NCBI GenBank assembly: GCA_963702995.1
Contig: OY969783.1
Coordinates: 5,456,001 to 5,520,000, forward strand
Length of the DNA stretch: 64,000 nucleotides
Direction: 5' to 3'
Origin: MFD04580-c1 sp963702995
Lineage (GTDB): Bacteria; Planctomycetota; Phycisphaerae; Tepidisphaerales; Tepidisphaeraceae
Part shown: positions 25,028-34,055 of the stretch, piece by piece
How the letters are laid out: the number at the start of each line of letters is the position of its first letter
Position numbering within the stretch: the stretch's first letter is position 1
Position numbers and translations under genes: made by a program
Notes under the pieces: generated by a model
The model's database searches: none
What the model saw: only the letters and a program-made list of their open reading frames with translations
What the model was told of the DNA's origin: nothing

Positions 25028-25921
25028 ATGGCAGTCATGGCACATCGTTATCGCACACCGCATTGCATTGGTCTGTCCGGGGCGAAGGAAGTGGCTCAAA
25101 CCAAGCCGGATGCGCTGTTCGGGTATGAAATCGTCCGACAGGTTGGGGAAGGAGCCGGGAGCGTTGTCTATAAGGCACTGGATCGCGAAGGGAAAGCTTT
25201 CGCGCTCAAGCACGTCGTCCGCACCGGCCCGAAGGACCAGCGCTTGTTCGATCAGCTTCGCAACGAGTACGAAATCGGCCGCAGCATCGACCATTCGTCG
25301 CTCCGTAAGTCCGTGGCGTTGCACGTCCGCCGGAACCTCTTTCCTCGACGGATTGTCGATGCCGCGCTGGTCATGGAATACTTTGACGGCATTCCCTTCC
25401 CAACATTCCCGGTCGCGACGATCCCCAGGATCATGCGCTGCTTCGCGGATGTCGGCCGCTCACTCCTGTCGCTGCACGGAACGGGCATCGTCCACTGCGA
25501 CCTGAAGACCGGCAACATCCTGGTCGATCGTTGCGGGAAGGTGAGCGTTATTGATCTCGGCCAGGCCTGCCCGATTGGGACGCGCAAGCCGCGGATCCAG
25601 GGGACGCCGGACTTTATGGCGCCGGAGCAGTACAACCGCGACCCGATGACCCGGCAGACCGACGTCTATAACTTTGGGGCGTGCCTCTACTACGCCTTGA
25701 CGGGCCAGCCCATGCCGACGGTTTACACGGCCGGCCGGGGCGAGAACAGCATCTTGTCCCCGGGGCTGATCGCGACGCCGTGGCAAATCAACACCCTGGT
25801 GCCGACGACGCTGTCCGAGCTGACGATGTCGTGCGTTCGCCTCGACCCCAAGCGTCGGCCGGAGATGGAGAAACTCGTCTCTGTTCTGGACACGATGGCC
25901 GACGCGGTCGGCGAACCCTGA
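25028..25921 (+). CDS. Serine/threonine protein kinase (Hanks type, non-RD)
   Basis: A 297-residue cytosolic kinase consisting of little more than the catalytic domain. Seen: glycine loop 'VGEGAGSVVYKA', ATP lysine in 'FALKHV', catalytic loop 'VHCDLKTGNILV', Mg-binding 'VIDLGQA', and 'GTPDFMAPEQYNRD' with the APE motif. The catalytic loop has HCD instead of HRD (a non-RD kinase) and DLG instead of DFG; all residues needed for catalysis remain. There is no membrane segment or extracellular PASTA-like part, unlike many planctomycete kinases. The start at 25028 is preferred over 24902 since the extra residues are not kinase-like. A short terminator follows. Confidence 0.93.
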   Translation: MAVMAHRYRTPHCIGLSGAKEVAQTKPDALFGYEIVRQVGEGAGSVVYKALDREGKAFALKHVVRTGPKDQRLFDQLRNEYEIGRSIDHSSLRKSVALHVRRNLFPRRIVDAALVMEYFDGIPFPTFPVATIPRIMRCFADVGRSLLSLHGTGIVHCDLKTGNILVDRCGKVSVIDLGQACPIGTRKPRIQGTPDFMAPEQYNRDPMTRQTDVYNFGACLYYALTGQPMPTVYTAGRGENSILSPGLIATPWQINTLVPTTLSELTMSCVRLDPKRRPEMEKLVSVLDTMADAVGEP

Positions 25922-25935
25922 TTTATAACGATTGC

Positions 25936-25956
25936 CCCGGAACCCCGGGCTTTTTT
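25936..25956 (+). terminator. Terminator after the kinase gene
   Basis: A five-bp GC stem (cccgg, loop aacc, ccggg) is followed by c and six T at 25951-25956, 15 bases after the kinase stop. Confidence 0.7.
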
Positions 25957-26033
25957 CCTCGCGGCCGCCGGACCTACAACCCGAGGTCGATCTCACCCCC
26001 TCGCGATGAAAGACTGCTACACTGGCGTCTGCG

Positions 26034-27195
26034 ATGGCGAGCGACCGAACCATCCTGCATGTCGATATGGACGCCTTCTTTGCGTCGGTCGAACAGCTCG
26101 ACAACCCGCTCCTCCGCGGCCGCCCCGTGCTCGTCGGGCACGACGGCGCCCGAGGCGTCGTAGCGGCCGCCAGTTATGAGGCCCGCGTCTTCGGGTGTCG
26201 ATCCGCACAACCGATGGCCGTCGCCAAGCGCCTCTGCCCGCACGCCATCGTCGCCCCCGTCCGGTTCGGTCGCTATCGCGAGCTTTCCTCCCGCGTCTTC
26301 GAGCGATTTGCCGACCTCACGCCGCAAATTGAGCCCTTGAGCATCGACGAAGCATTCCTTGACGTGACCGGATCGTTGCGCCTGCTCGGCCCGGCCGAAG
26401 GGATGGCTCGCCGGCTGAAGGAGCGGATCAGGGAGACGACCGGCCTGACCGCCTCCGTCGGCGTCGCGCCCAATAAGTTCCTTGCCAAGCTGGCGAGCGA
26501 CCTCCAGAAGCCCGACGGGCTGGTGATCGTGACGCAAGAGTCGGCCCAGGCGCTGCTTGAGCCCCTGGAAGTGACTCGCATTTTCGGCGTCGGCCCGAAG
26601 ACGGCCGCCCGGCTGGAAGGGGCCGGCATCCGGACGATCGGCGACTTGCGGCGCTGCCCGCTTGAGCTCCTGCGCCGCCGGATCGGTGACGAAGCCGATC
26701 GATACCAGCGACTGGCCCTCGGGATGGATGAGCGGCCGGTGGTTTCCGATCGAGAGGCGAAGAGCATCGGGCAGGAGCAAACCTTTGGCGAGAACCTGGT
26801 CGATCCGGGCGATGTCACCGACGTTATGCTCCAACAGGCCGAGCAGGTGGGGGAGCGATTACGCCGCCATGGGCTTCGGGCTGCGACGGTGACGGTGAAA
26901 ATCCGGTACGGTGACTTTCAGACGATCACGCGCCGCAAGACGCTGGCCGAACCGACCGATTCGACTTCCGCGATCTGGGCGGCCGCCCGAGACTTGTTTG
27001 ACGATTGGGCGCGGCGGTCGTTTCGGCCCGTCCGCCTGATCGGCGTCACGGCGTCCGCGTTCGTTGGCCGAAGCGCAGCTTCAACTGTTTACCGACCCCA
27101 TTTCGGATCGACGGAGGCGGGTCGATTCGGCCGTGGACGCGATCAACCGCCGCTTCGGCCGCGGCGTGATCGGGCGATCCGTCCGAAAGCAATGA
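26034..27195 (+). CDS. dinB: DNA polymerase IV (Y family), one frameshift near the 3' end
   Basis: An error-prone translesion polymerase. Seen: 'ILHVDMDAFFASVEQ' with the catalytic Asp pair region, 'ASYEARVFGC', 'PLSIDEAFLDVTGS' with Asp-Glu of the active site, 'TASVGVAPNKFLAKLASD', helix-hairpin-helix 'IFGVGPKTAARLEGAGI', and the little-finger domain 'SIGQEQTFGENL'. Near 27061-27068 the frame shifts by one extra base. The correct continuation AEAQLQLFTDPISDRRRR and INRRFGRGVIGRSV ends at the tga of 27193-27195. Read without correction the protein would carry about 110 unrelated residues. It converges on a methyltransferase gene 31 bases away. Confidence 0.93.
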
Positions 27196-27226
27196 GTGGG
27201 TCAGGCGTCGGTCGCCGCCGCTCGTC

Positions 27227-28009
27227 TCACCTTCGCAGTCGGGCAACCAGGGCGGGAGGGATCAGAGGTCGTTTGGCCCAGGAGAACGCGCTCTTGGCCG
27301 AGGCGCCTTCTGGGAACGCGGGTTCCTCCAGCCCGTCCAGCATGAAACCGGCCGCCAAACCCGCTCCGATCAACATCGAGAGCGGCCGATGGAAGTAGTC
27401 GTGCAGTTCGGGCTGATTGAGAATGCCGGCGCTCTTCTCGGCCCGGAGCGTCAGGTAGTCCAGGATGTGAACCCCGTACACCTGCTCCAGCCGCCCCTCC
27501 TCGTTGATCAGTTCGGCCGTCAGCCGACAGCGGCCAGAGTTGAAGCAGGGGTGAGGGATCGAAAAGACAAACCGCCCGCCGGGCTTCAGGAGCGCATACG
27601 TCGCGGCGAAGGCGGGCTCAATGCAGGCAAGATCCATCAGGGCCATGCTGCACACGGCGGCATCGAATCGGCCAGGCCCCAGGGTGAGCATCGCGGCTTC
27701 GTCGGTCGCATCGATGACTCGATAGTCGATCTCCCCATCGGCCGGCGCCGTCCGGGCACGGGCCTCGGCGATGAATCGTTCGGCCCCATCGAACGCCGTG
27801 ACCCGAGCCCCCGCCCGCCCCAGCCGCCGCGCGTAGTTCCCATTCCCGCAGGCGATGTCGAGCACATTCTCGCCCGGTGAGACCTTCAGCAATCGGTCCG
27901 TCGCCGGCATGATCAGGCGGAGTTGAAACTCGTTCCCCTCGCCGACCTGCGCCGACCACCATTGCGCCAGCCGTTCCCAGACCGGCCGCGTGTCAATCCT
28001 CTCGCCCAC
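27227..28009 (-). CDS. Class I SAM-dependent methyltransferase
   Basis: A 260-residue methyltransferase of unknown substrate. Motif I 'VLDIACGNGNYARRLG' binds SAM. An acidic residue follows at 'VTAFDGAERFI', and the DAAVCSMALMDL strand is motif IV-like. 'LLKPGGRFVFSIPHPCFN' is the family's post-motif region and suggests a small-molecule methyltransferase of the Methyltransf_11/25 group. It ends 31 bases from dinB (convergent) and starts just before the split 82-codon gene on the same strand. No clue to the substrate. Confidence 0.85.
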   Translation of the reverse strand: MGERIDTRPVWERLAQWWSAQVGEGNEFQLRLIMPATDRLLKVSPGENVLDIACGNGNYARRLGRAGARVTAFDGAERFIAEARARTAPADGEIDYRVIDATDEAAMLTLGPGRFDAAVCSMALMDLACIEPAFAATYALLKPGGRFVFSIPHPCFNSGRCRLTAELINEEGRLEQVYGVHILDYLTLRAEKSAGILNQPELHDYFHRPLSMLIGAGLAAGFMLDGLEEPAFPEGASAKSAFSWAKRPLIPPALVARLRR

Positions 28010-28029
28010 CGCGCCTCCGGAACGAGCGG

Positions 28030-28274
28030 TTATAGGGACTTGCCGGGAACGACGCCGTAGAAGCCGATCCCGTCGGCTTTGAGGACGCCGCGCTGGACGA
28101 GGGCGTCCCAGATTTCGGTGCTGAAGCCGCGGGGAGGTTGGATGGAGACGATGCTCGTGCTGTTCCCGCTCAGGGGCCGTGGCCCAGTCGGGATTGCTCG
28201 TCGAGAGAGGTCGCCTTGAACCGCTTCTTAAATGCCTTGTAGGCGCTCTTCAGTTCCTCTTCGGTGGGCGGCAT
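28030..28274 (-). CDS. Small conserved planctomycete-type protein, frameshifted
   Basis: Too broken to show as one ORF. From ATG 28274: MPPTEEELKSAYKAFKKRF, then KATSLDEQSRLGHGP. At 28173-28176 the run of four C (coding strand) should probably be five, after which the frame gives LSGNSTSIVSIQPPRGFS, EIWDALVQRGVLKADGIG and FYGVVPGKSL before a TAA at 28032-28030. The restored protein has 81 residues. I recall similar short proteins in planctomycete genomes ('D-ESR-G-GPLS...SxIVxIxPP...WdeLvrqGkLk'). The function is unknown. Lysine-rich N-terminal helix, winged-helix-like C-terminal half. Confidence 0.65.
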
Positions 28275-28335
28275 GGTCGAGTCTCCTGTTGGGCGTTCGA
28301 TGTGGGTTCGGGGGAAGCCCGCGCGGCGAGAGTTG

Positions 28336-29526
28336 CTATCCACTCAACTGGAAGTTCCGGACCAGCTCGATGAACATCCGCAGCCCGATCGGGATGGCGG
28401 CATCGGTGAAGTCATATCGATCGCTGTGCAGCGGGTAATACTCACCCGCGGCCAGGGGCTCCACGCCGATCAGGAAGAAACAACCAGGGACCTTCTCCAG
28501 GTAGTAGGCGAAGTCCTCGCCTCCCATGCTCGGGCGGGGGACGGGGAAGTACCAGTCCTGGCCGTAGGTCTTGCGTGCGATATCGGCCACGTAGGCGGTC
28601 ATCGTCGGGTCGTTCACGGTTGGCGGGTATCCGACGGACCATGAAAAATCGAGCCGGCAGCCATTGGCGGCCGCGATACCGGCGCAACGGCGCCGGGCCG
28701 ACGCGGCGATCTTCTGCCGGGCGGCCGCGTTGAGCGTTCGGGCCGTGCCGCGGATCGTCGCGGTGTCGGGGATGATGTTCACCGCTGTGCCGGCGTTGAT
28801 TTGGCCGATCGTGATCACGGCCGGCTGGGTGGGGTCCATCTCGCGGCTGACGAACTGCTGGAGGTTGATGACGGCTTCGCAGGCCGCCGTCACCGGGTCG
28901 ATCCCCATGTGCGGGAAGGCGCCATGGCATCCGCGGCCGATGAAGGTCGCGTCGAAGCTGTCCGTCGCCGCCAGCAACTCACCCGGCTTGCTCGCGATGA
29001 CCCCGACCTTCAACCCCGGCCACCCGTGCAGGCCGAAGATCGCCCGCACCTTAGGCCCGATCCGCCCGTCGAGCACTCCGGCCCGGATGAGCCGCTCCGC
29101 CCCACCGCCCCCTTCCTCCGCCGGCTGCCAGATCAGCTTGACGCAGACGGGCAGCTCGGAGCCGATCGCTTTGAGGAGGCCCGCGGCGCCGAGCAGGGTG
29201 GCGGTATGGCCGTCGTGCCCGCACGCGTGCATCATTCCCGGGTGGGTGCTTGCATAGGGAAGGCCGGTGGCTTCGGTGATCGGCAGCGCGTCGATATCGG
29301 CCCGGAGCGCGATGCAGGGCTTTTGGGTGTCGCCGATCCAGGCGATCGTCGCGGTGGGGGCTTCGGCGACGCCGTCGATGTGGGGGATGCCCATACGGGC
29401 GAGCTCGCCGCGGATGGCGACCGCCGTCTTGAACTCGGCATAGCCGATCTCGGGGATCTGATGCAGCCGGTGGCGCAACTCGGCGAGGCCCGGAAGGGCT
29501 TTGCCGATCATTTCTTCGATCGCCAT
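28336..29526 (-). CDS. M20-family amidohydrolase/deacetylase
   Basis: A di-metal hydrolase that removes acyl groups from amino acids or related amides (hippurate hydrolase, IAA-amino-acid hydrolase and N-acetyl-diaminopimelate deacetylase belong here). It has 396 residues. Seen: 'HQIPEIGYAEFKTA', 'ALRADIDALPITEATGLPYA', 'GMMHACGHDGHTATLLGAA' with metal ligands, 'LIWQPAEEGGGGAERLI' with the catalytic Glu pair, and 'PRPSMGGEDFAYYLEKVPG'. A lid/dimerisation domain lies in the middle. The start at 29526 is set by gaggag six bases upstream and avoids overlap with hemQ. The physiological substrate cannot be told from sequence. Confidence 0.92.
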   Translation of the reverse strand: MAIEEMIGKALPGLAELRHRLHQIPEIGYAEFKTAVAIRGELARMGIPHIDGVAEAPTATIAWIGDTQKPCIALRADIDALPITEATGLPYASTHPGMMHACGHDGHTATLLGAAGLLKAIGSELPVCVKLIWQPAEEGGGGAERLIRAGVLDGRIGPKVRAIFGLHGWPGLKVGVIASKPGELLAATDSFDATFIGRGCHGAFPHMGIDPVTAACEAVINLQQFVSREMDPTQPAVITIGQINAGTAVNIIPDTATIRGTARTLNAAARQKIAASARRRCAGIAAANGCRLDFSWSVGYPPTVNDPTMTAYVADIARKTYGQDWYFPVPRPSMGGEDFAYYLEKVPGCFFLIGVEPLAAGEYYPLHSDRYDFTDAAIPIGLRMFIELVRNFQLSG

Positions 29527-29590
29527 GCCAAGCTCCTCTGCCGCCTCACGAAGGATTGCCGACAGTTCAATCCCGACCAATCGCTCCGCG

Positions 29591-30361
29591 TTAGAACAAC
29601 TGGTCGAGGACGTTCTCCATCGGTTGCTGAACACACGTGAAGATGGGGGTGTCGCGGAGGGTGTACTTGCTGCTCTGCGTCTCGCGCAGCTCCATTACCA
29701 GGTCGAGGAAGTCCTTCGGCTCTTCGGTTTCGAAGGCGACGACAAATTCCTGGTCGTCCAGGCCGAAGCTGTACGTCGTGTTGAGTTTGACGCTCGGGTA
29801 CTTGTTCCCGACTTTGATGTGGCCGTCCATGATCTCCTGCCGCTGTTCCAGGGGCAGGAGATACCAGTCGCGCGTCTTCACGAAGGGATAGATGAACAGG
29901 TACTTTCGCTTTCCGGGGATGATGTGCGTGCGACTTTCGGCCGTGTGGAACGGGTCGAGCTTGTCGATGTACATGCTCCGCTTGGTCATTGCCAGGAACG
30001 AGTGGGGCGTGGTCAGGTAGGCGCCCAGGCGCGTCTTATTGATCGCGGTGGTGTGCTCCTGGAACGTGTCCGGCGAGCCGGCGATGCGCCACAGCAGGAA
30101 ATCAACGTCCGGCCGCAGGCCGACGGTGCTGTAGGTCAGCGACATCAGCCCCGGGCGGCGCTGGTCGAGCACCTTCAGGAACTCGCTGCGGGCCTGGATC
30201 TTCTCGTGCTCGCCGAGGCGGCGGAACTCGGGGTCGAGCTTGAAGAACGCGAAATTGACGAACTGCCGCGACACGGCCGGGGCAGCGCCCTGGGCGGGCG
30301 CGCCGCTTGGCTGCGGGGCCGAGGGGGAAGGCTGGGCGGGGGGCGTGGCGTGCTGCGTCAT
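29591..30361 (-). CDS. hemQ: Coproheme decarboxylase / chlorite-dismutase-family protein
   Basis: A 256-residue member of the HemQ/Cld family, which in most non-proteobacteria converts coproheme to haem b with hydrogen peroxide. After a 40-residue Pro/Ala/Gln-rich leader the double ferredoxin-like fold begins at 'FVNFAFFKLDPEFR'. Seen: 'LFIYPFVKTRDWYLLP', where the Tyr and Lys match the HemQ catalytic pair; 'IMDGHIKVGNKYP' with the likely axial His; and 'YSFGLDDQEFVVAFE'. Start MTQHATPP at 30361. True chlorite dismutases have an extra arginine signature that I do not see, so HemQ is preferred. No other haem genes are adjacent. Confidence 0.88.
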   Translation of the reverse strand: MTQHATPPAQPSPSAPQPSGAPAQGAAPAVSRQFVNFAFFKLDPEFRRLGEHEKIQARSEFLKVLDQRRPGLMSLTYSTVGLRPDVDFLLWRIAGSPDTFQEHTTAINKTRLGAYLTTPHSFLAMTKRSMYIDKLDPFHTAESRTHIIPGKRKYLFIYPFVKTRDWYLLPLEQRQEIMDGHIKVGNKYPSVKLNTTYSFGLDDQEFVVAFETEEPKDFLDLVMELRETQSSKYTLRDTPIFTCVQQPMENVLDQLF

Positions 30362-30488
30362 AAGTCTCTCCGAAGGTGCGGCCGGTGTCGCGCGGCGCGA
30401 GCCCATCTCTTGTTAGACAGCGTCGTGACAGCGACCAGGCCAGGCGCCATCGCTCGTCAAGGCGATCTCCATAGATTAGGGAGACCAA

Positions 30489-31265
30489 TCACTTCCGGCA
30501 ACAGCGGGCGATGATTCGCGGAGAGTCGGCGCCGACCTCGCTGCCGTCGTAATCGCCGAACATCCGGTCGATCCGCAGGCCGTGCCGCTCGACCAGAAGC
30601 CGCAGCTCGCGCGGGAAGAGCCATGTCAGGTCAAACTCGAGCTTCCGGCGCCGCCGCGCGCCGTTCACCCCGAACCACGTATAGCGGAACGTGACCCGCT
30701 GGGACTGCGGGGCGTCGCCGCGGCGGACGTCCGTAGTCGCGAAGACGGTCCGATCTTCGGCGGGGAGGTGAAAGATGTACGGGTCGAGCCCCAGCGCCGC
30801 CCGCCGGGCGAGCAGTGCCAGGTCGGGGTTGAAGATGTCGAGCCAGAGGCGCCCGCGGGGCTTGAGGTGGCGGACGATCGCCGTCAGGGCCCGGTCCTGA
30901 TCGGCGAGCGTCGTGAAGGAGAGGAACGTGTTGAAGAAGACGCACACCCAATCAAACCGGTCCCCCAGGTCGAGCTGAAGCACGTCCGCTTCCACAAGCG
31001 AGAGCTGCTTTTCCACCAGGCCGACGGCGTCGCGCTTGCGGCGGGCGATGGCGAGCATGTCAGGCGCATAATCGACACCGACCACCCGGTGCCCCGCCTG
31101 TGCCATCGGGATAGCCGCCCGGCCGGTGCCGACCGCCAGTTCCAGAATCGACTGACGCCGCTTTGGCAACTGCGACAGGAAGAAGGGGACGTCCCTCTGG
31201 AGCATCTCCTTGTGCTCATACTCGGCGTCGTACAGCTCGGCGATGGCTCGGTAGCGCTTTGACAT
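30489..31265 (-). CDS. Class I SAM-dependent methyltransferase
   Basis: A 258-residue methyltransferase. Seen: 'AIAELYDAEYEHKE' at the N-terminus, motif I 'ILELAVGTGRAAIPMA', 'VVGVDYAPDMLAIARRK', 'FDWVCVFFNTFLSFTTL' and 'RGRLWLDIFNPDL'. The pattern 'YD...H' and 'fFNTflsF' is that of small-molecule methyltransferases (Methyltransf_25/SpeE-like). The substrate is unknown. It is unrelated in detail to the methyltransferase at 27227-28009. It lies between hemQ and truD on the same strand; spacing of 77 bases to truD allows co-transcription. Confidence 0.85.
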   Translation of the reverse strand: MSKRYRAIAELYDAEYEHKEMLQRDVPFFLSQLPKRRQSILELAVGTGRAAIPMAQAGHRVVGVDYAPDMLAIARRKRDAVGLVEKQLSLVEADVLQLDLGDRFDWVCVFFNTFLSFTTLADQDRALTAIVRHLKPRGRLWLDIFNPDLALLARRAALGLDPYIFHLPAEDRTVFATTDVRRGDAPQSQRVTFRYTWFGVNGARRRRKLEFDLTWLFPRELRLLVERHGLRIDRMFGDYDGSEVGADSPRIIARCCRK

Positions 31266-31342
31266 GGCGAGTGCAAGGCCCGGGTGGCCACCGACGGCAC
31301 GTCCGATGCGGGGCGACTACCGGCCGCTTCGTCGGGCACCGC

Positions 31343-32699
31343 TCACGATGCGTCGCCTTCGGCCGCGACATCGTCCGATGCGCTGGGGCCGGTCTCGAGC
31401 CCGCCGTCATCCTCGCCGTCGGCGTCATCCGGAGTCGCCTGGAGCTCGATGCCGTCGTCGTCGCCCTCCAGGGCCTTTTCTTCAGGCGCGGGGTCCTTCT
31501 TCATCAGTTCGCGAAGGATGACGGTCGCGAACGACCCGGCGGGCAGCGTGAAGGCGACGGTGATGAAGCCTCCGTGCTCGTCCACACCTGATTCGAGGTT
31601 GACGTCGGTCGGCAGCGCCCGCAGCGGCCGCCGCGCGCCCTTTACCCGCAATTCGCCTGATCGGCGGAAGTCGGCGGCCTTCAAACCGTGTGCGGCGAGG
31701 ACCTCCTGCTCGACGGCAAGCGACTCACCCGTGGGGAAAGTCATTCGATAGCCGACCAGCGGGCCCGTTGGGCTGATTTCAAACGCGTCGCACCGCGGCT
31801 GCTCGGCGGCCGCCGACTCGACGCTGAAGCATGCGCCGTTGTCATGCTTGTAAGCGAGGTCCCCGTCGTGCAGAACATCGAGCGATTCGATCCGCCGCGC
31901 GACCACGTCATTGAACAGGCGCGACTGAAGGGCCGACACCCACAGCCGCCGAAGCCGGTCGTCGATGGCGTGGACGGCGGCGCTGGGCCGGTGGGTTTTC
32001 ATCAACCGAGCCAGGACCCGCCGCTCCATGCCCGAACGGCGGGGCCAGGCGTGCATGGAGGCGTCGTTGTCGCGACGATCGAAGGCGGCGCGGGCGTTAA
32101 TGGTGTACTTGTCGTCGATCGCCGGGTTCGGGTTGCCCAGGAGCAACTTAAGGACGCCGGGGTTGTCGCCCCGAACGATTGCGGCGCCCAGCTTGTCGTT
32201 GTCGCCCCGGCGGCCGAACCGCTGGTTGCCGAAGAAGTTGGGCATCCCGCTCCTGCAGCATCGCCATCACAGGCGTCAGCTTGACCACGCTCGCCGGCTC
32301 GACCTCGCGAATTTTGATGGCGAACCGATTGGCGGCCAGGTGCCCCAGCCGCAGCTTGTTGACGTGCCGGGCGGCCCACTGGACGGCGATGTTGCGAAGC
32401 TGAAGCTTCATCACCGCCTCGGGCGTGGCCCCCAGGATCGACAGGGTCTGGCGGGTCACCGCCTTGGCGTCTTTCATGCCGGCGTAGCCGATCTCCCGGG
32501 TCGTCACGCGGAGGGCGGACGCGATCCGGTCGATCGCCTCGAAGGTGGTGATGCCAACCTTCTGAATCTCGCAATAGACGTGCTCGCCCTCGCCGCTCGG
32601 CTCGTACAGGGGGACTTCCTGGACGAAAAAGTCCTCCGGGCGCAGCTTGATCTTGCCGCCGACTCCCGGGAAGTCGCGCGTGAGGTAAGGCAGGTTCAT
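31343..32699 (-). CDS. truD: tRNA pseudouridine(13) synthase TruD, one frameshift
   Basis: Makes pseudouridine at position 13 of tRNA-Glu. The first part (32699 to about 32248) holds 'KLRPEDFFVQEVPLYEPSG' and 'GYAGMKDAKAVTRQ', whose Asp is the catalytic nucleophile. The second part, in another frame, begins 'MPNFFGNQRFGRRGDN', the second TruD motif, and continues with 'LWVSALQSRLFNDVVARR' and 'GPLVGYRM'. The two motifs are normally adjacent in one protein, so the break near 32245-32249 (ggcatcccgctcc) is a one-base insertion or two-base loss. The C-terminus has an acidic tail of about 40 residues not found in E. coli TruD. Confidence 0.92.
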
Positions 32700-32793
32700 A
32701 GCCCGGATTGTAGGGCTGGGCCGCGCGAGCGGAAGAGACGGTCGGCCGCCGATCAGAGATTGTTGAGCCCCGGACGGCTTTGGCGGGCAAACG

Positions 32794-33753
32794 TCACTCG
32801 CAAAGCCCGAAGCGCTTCAACGCCGCGTGGACGCCATGATCGTTGTTTGAAGGGGCGACCCAATCGGCGACGTTCTTAACCGACGGGGGCGCGTTGTCCA
32901 TGGCGACGGCGACGCCGGCCACCTGCAGCATCGGGATGTCGTTCGCGGCGTCGCCGATCGCCATCACCCGCGCCATCGGCACCCCGTAGGCGTGGGCGAC
33001 CAGCGTCAACGCGGAGGCTTTACTGACGCGATGGTGCGTGATCTGGAGCAATTCCTTTTCGCTGTGGATCACCGTGACGGTGGGGTAGGCGGCGCGGAAG
33101 AGTGTCGCGAGCGTCCCCATCATCTCCGCCGGCCCCAGGAGCAGGAGCTTGGTGATCGGCTCGACGCAGAACGCGTCCAGCGGCGCGACAACATTGGGGC
33201 GGAAGAGGCGGCCGGTCTCCGTGACGTACGGCTGGTCGGCCCGGTCGGTGTACCAGCGATCCAGTATCTCACAGCTCACCAGGACTTCGGGGTAAAGATC
33301 GCGGGCATGGTTGATCATCATCCGGGTCAGACCGCAGTCCATCGGGTCGTGAAACACCGCCTTGCGGTTCGGTTCGTCCCAGACCAGCGCGCCGTTGTAG
33401 TTGATCTGCCACGTATCGAGCTTCAGCGCCTGGTAGACCGCCCGGACGCTCCGCGGCGGTCGAGCGGAAGCGATCACGATCCGCACCCCGCGGCGACGGG
33501 CCAGGAACAGCGCCCCAACCGCCCGCGTGCTCACCTGCTTGGTGTCGGTCAGCAGGGTGCCGTCCAGGTCGATCGCGACCAGGTCGATCCGCGGTAGCGC
33601 CGGGACCGAACGTTCCACCTCGTCAAACGGAGAGAGCCCGGGTGGCGGGTCGAGCCCCGCCCGGCCATCGGACGGCTGCGACGGCTCATCGTCAAAGGCG
33701 GGGGGTTGGCGGGTGTCCAGAGTCATTCGTGCCGGTTCGGGAAGGCGGTCCAT
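32794..33753 (-). CDS. Cof-type HAD-IIB phosphatase
   Basis: A 319-residue sugar-phosphate or nucleotide phosphatase of the haloacid dehalogenase superfamily. Motif I 'LVAIDLDGTLLTDTK' (nucleophile Asp and acid-base Asp), motif II Ser in 'VIASARPPRSV', motif III Lys in 'SKASAL', motif IV 'AIGDAANDIPML'. A C2 cap domain lies between motifs II and III. About 55 disordered residues, rich in Pro and Asp, precede the domain and are unusual for the family; a start at 33726 is also possible. Substrate unknown. Confidence 0.9.
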   Translation of the reverse strand: MDRLPEPARMTLDTRQPPAFDDEPSQPSDGRAGLDPPPGLSPFDEVERSVPALPRIDLVAIDLDGTLLTDTKQVSTRAVGALFLARRRGVRIVIASARPPRSVRAVYQALKLDTWQINYNGALVWDEPNRKAVFHDPMDCGLTRMMINHARDLYPEVLVSCEILDRWYTDRADQPYVTETGRLFRPNVVAPLDAFCVEPITKLLLLGPAEMMGTLATLFRAAYPTVTVIHSEKELLQITHHRVSKASALTLVAHAYGVPMARVMAIGDAANDIPMLQVAGVAVAMDNAPPSVKNVADWVAPSNNDHGVHAALKRFGLCE

Positions 33754-33869
33754 GCCTCACTTGATCGGGCGCGGCATTATAGCACTGCCGGAACGGTCAC
33801 AAAGCGAAGAGGGTGCAAAGCGGGCAGGCCCAATGTGGAGCGCACAACTGTGACGGAACAGGGCTCCTC

Positions 33870-33986
33870 CCCTCTCCCGGTATGCCGGGGCAGGGATCGG
33901 GAGGAAGGCTTCGAACCAGGCTTGCCCGCTCGTCTGCGCCGCAACCATGCCCCCAACCCGCCCTCCCCCGGCGTACCGGGAGAGGG
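33870..33986. repeat. 21-bp inverted repeat 'CTCTCCCGGTAYGCCGGG'
   Basis: Arms 33870-33890 and 33966-33986 are complementary at 20 of 21 positions, separated by 75 bases. Each arm is itself an interrupted palindrome (cccggta..ccggg). It occupies the gap between addA and the HAD gene. Confidence 0.8.
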
Positions 33987-34055
33987 AGAAAAGACGTTTC
34001 CACAGATAGGAGTTTCTTGGGGGGCGTGCGGCCGGTCGCGGGCTCGCGATCAGTG

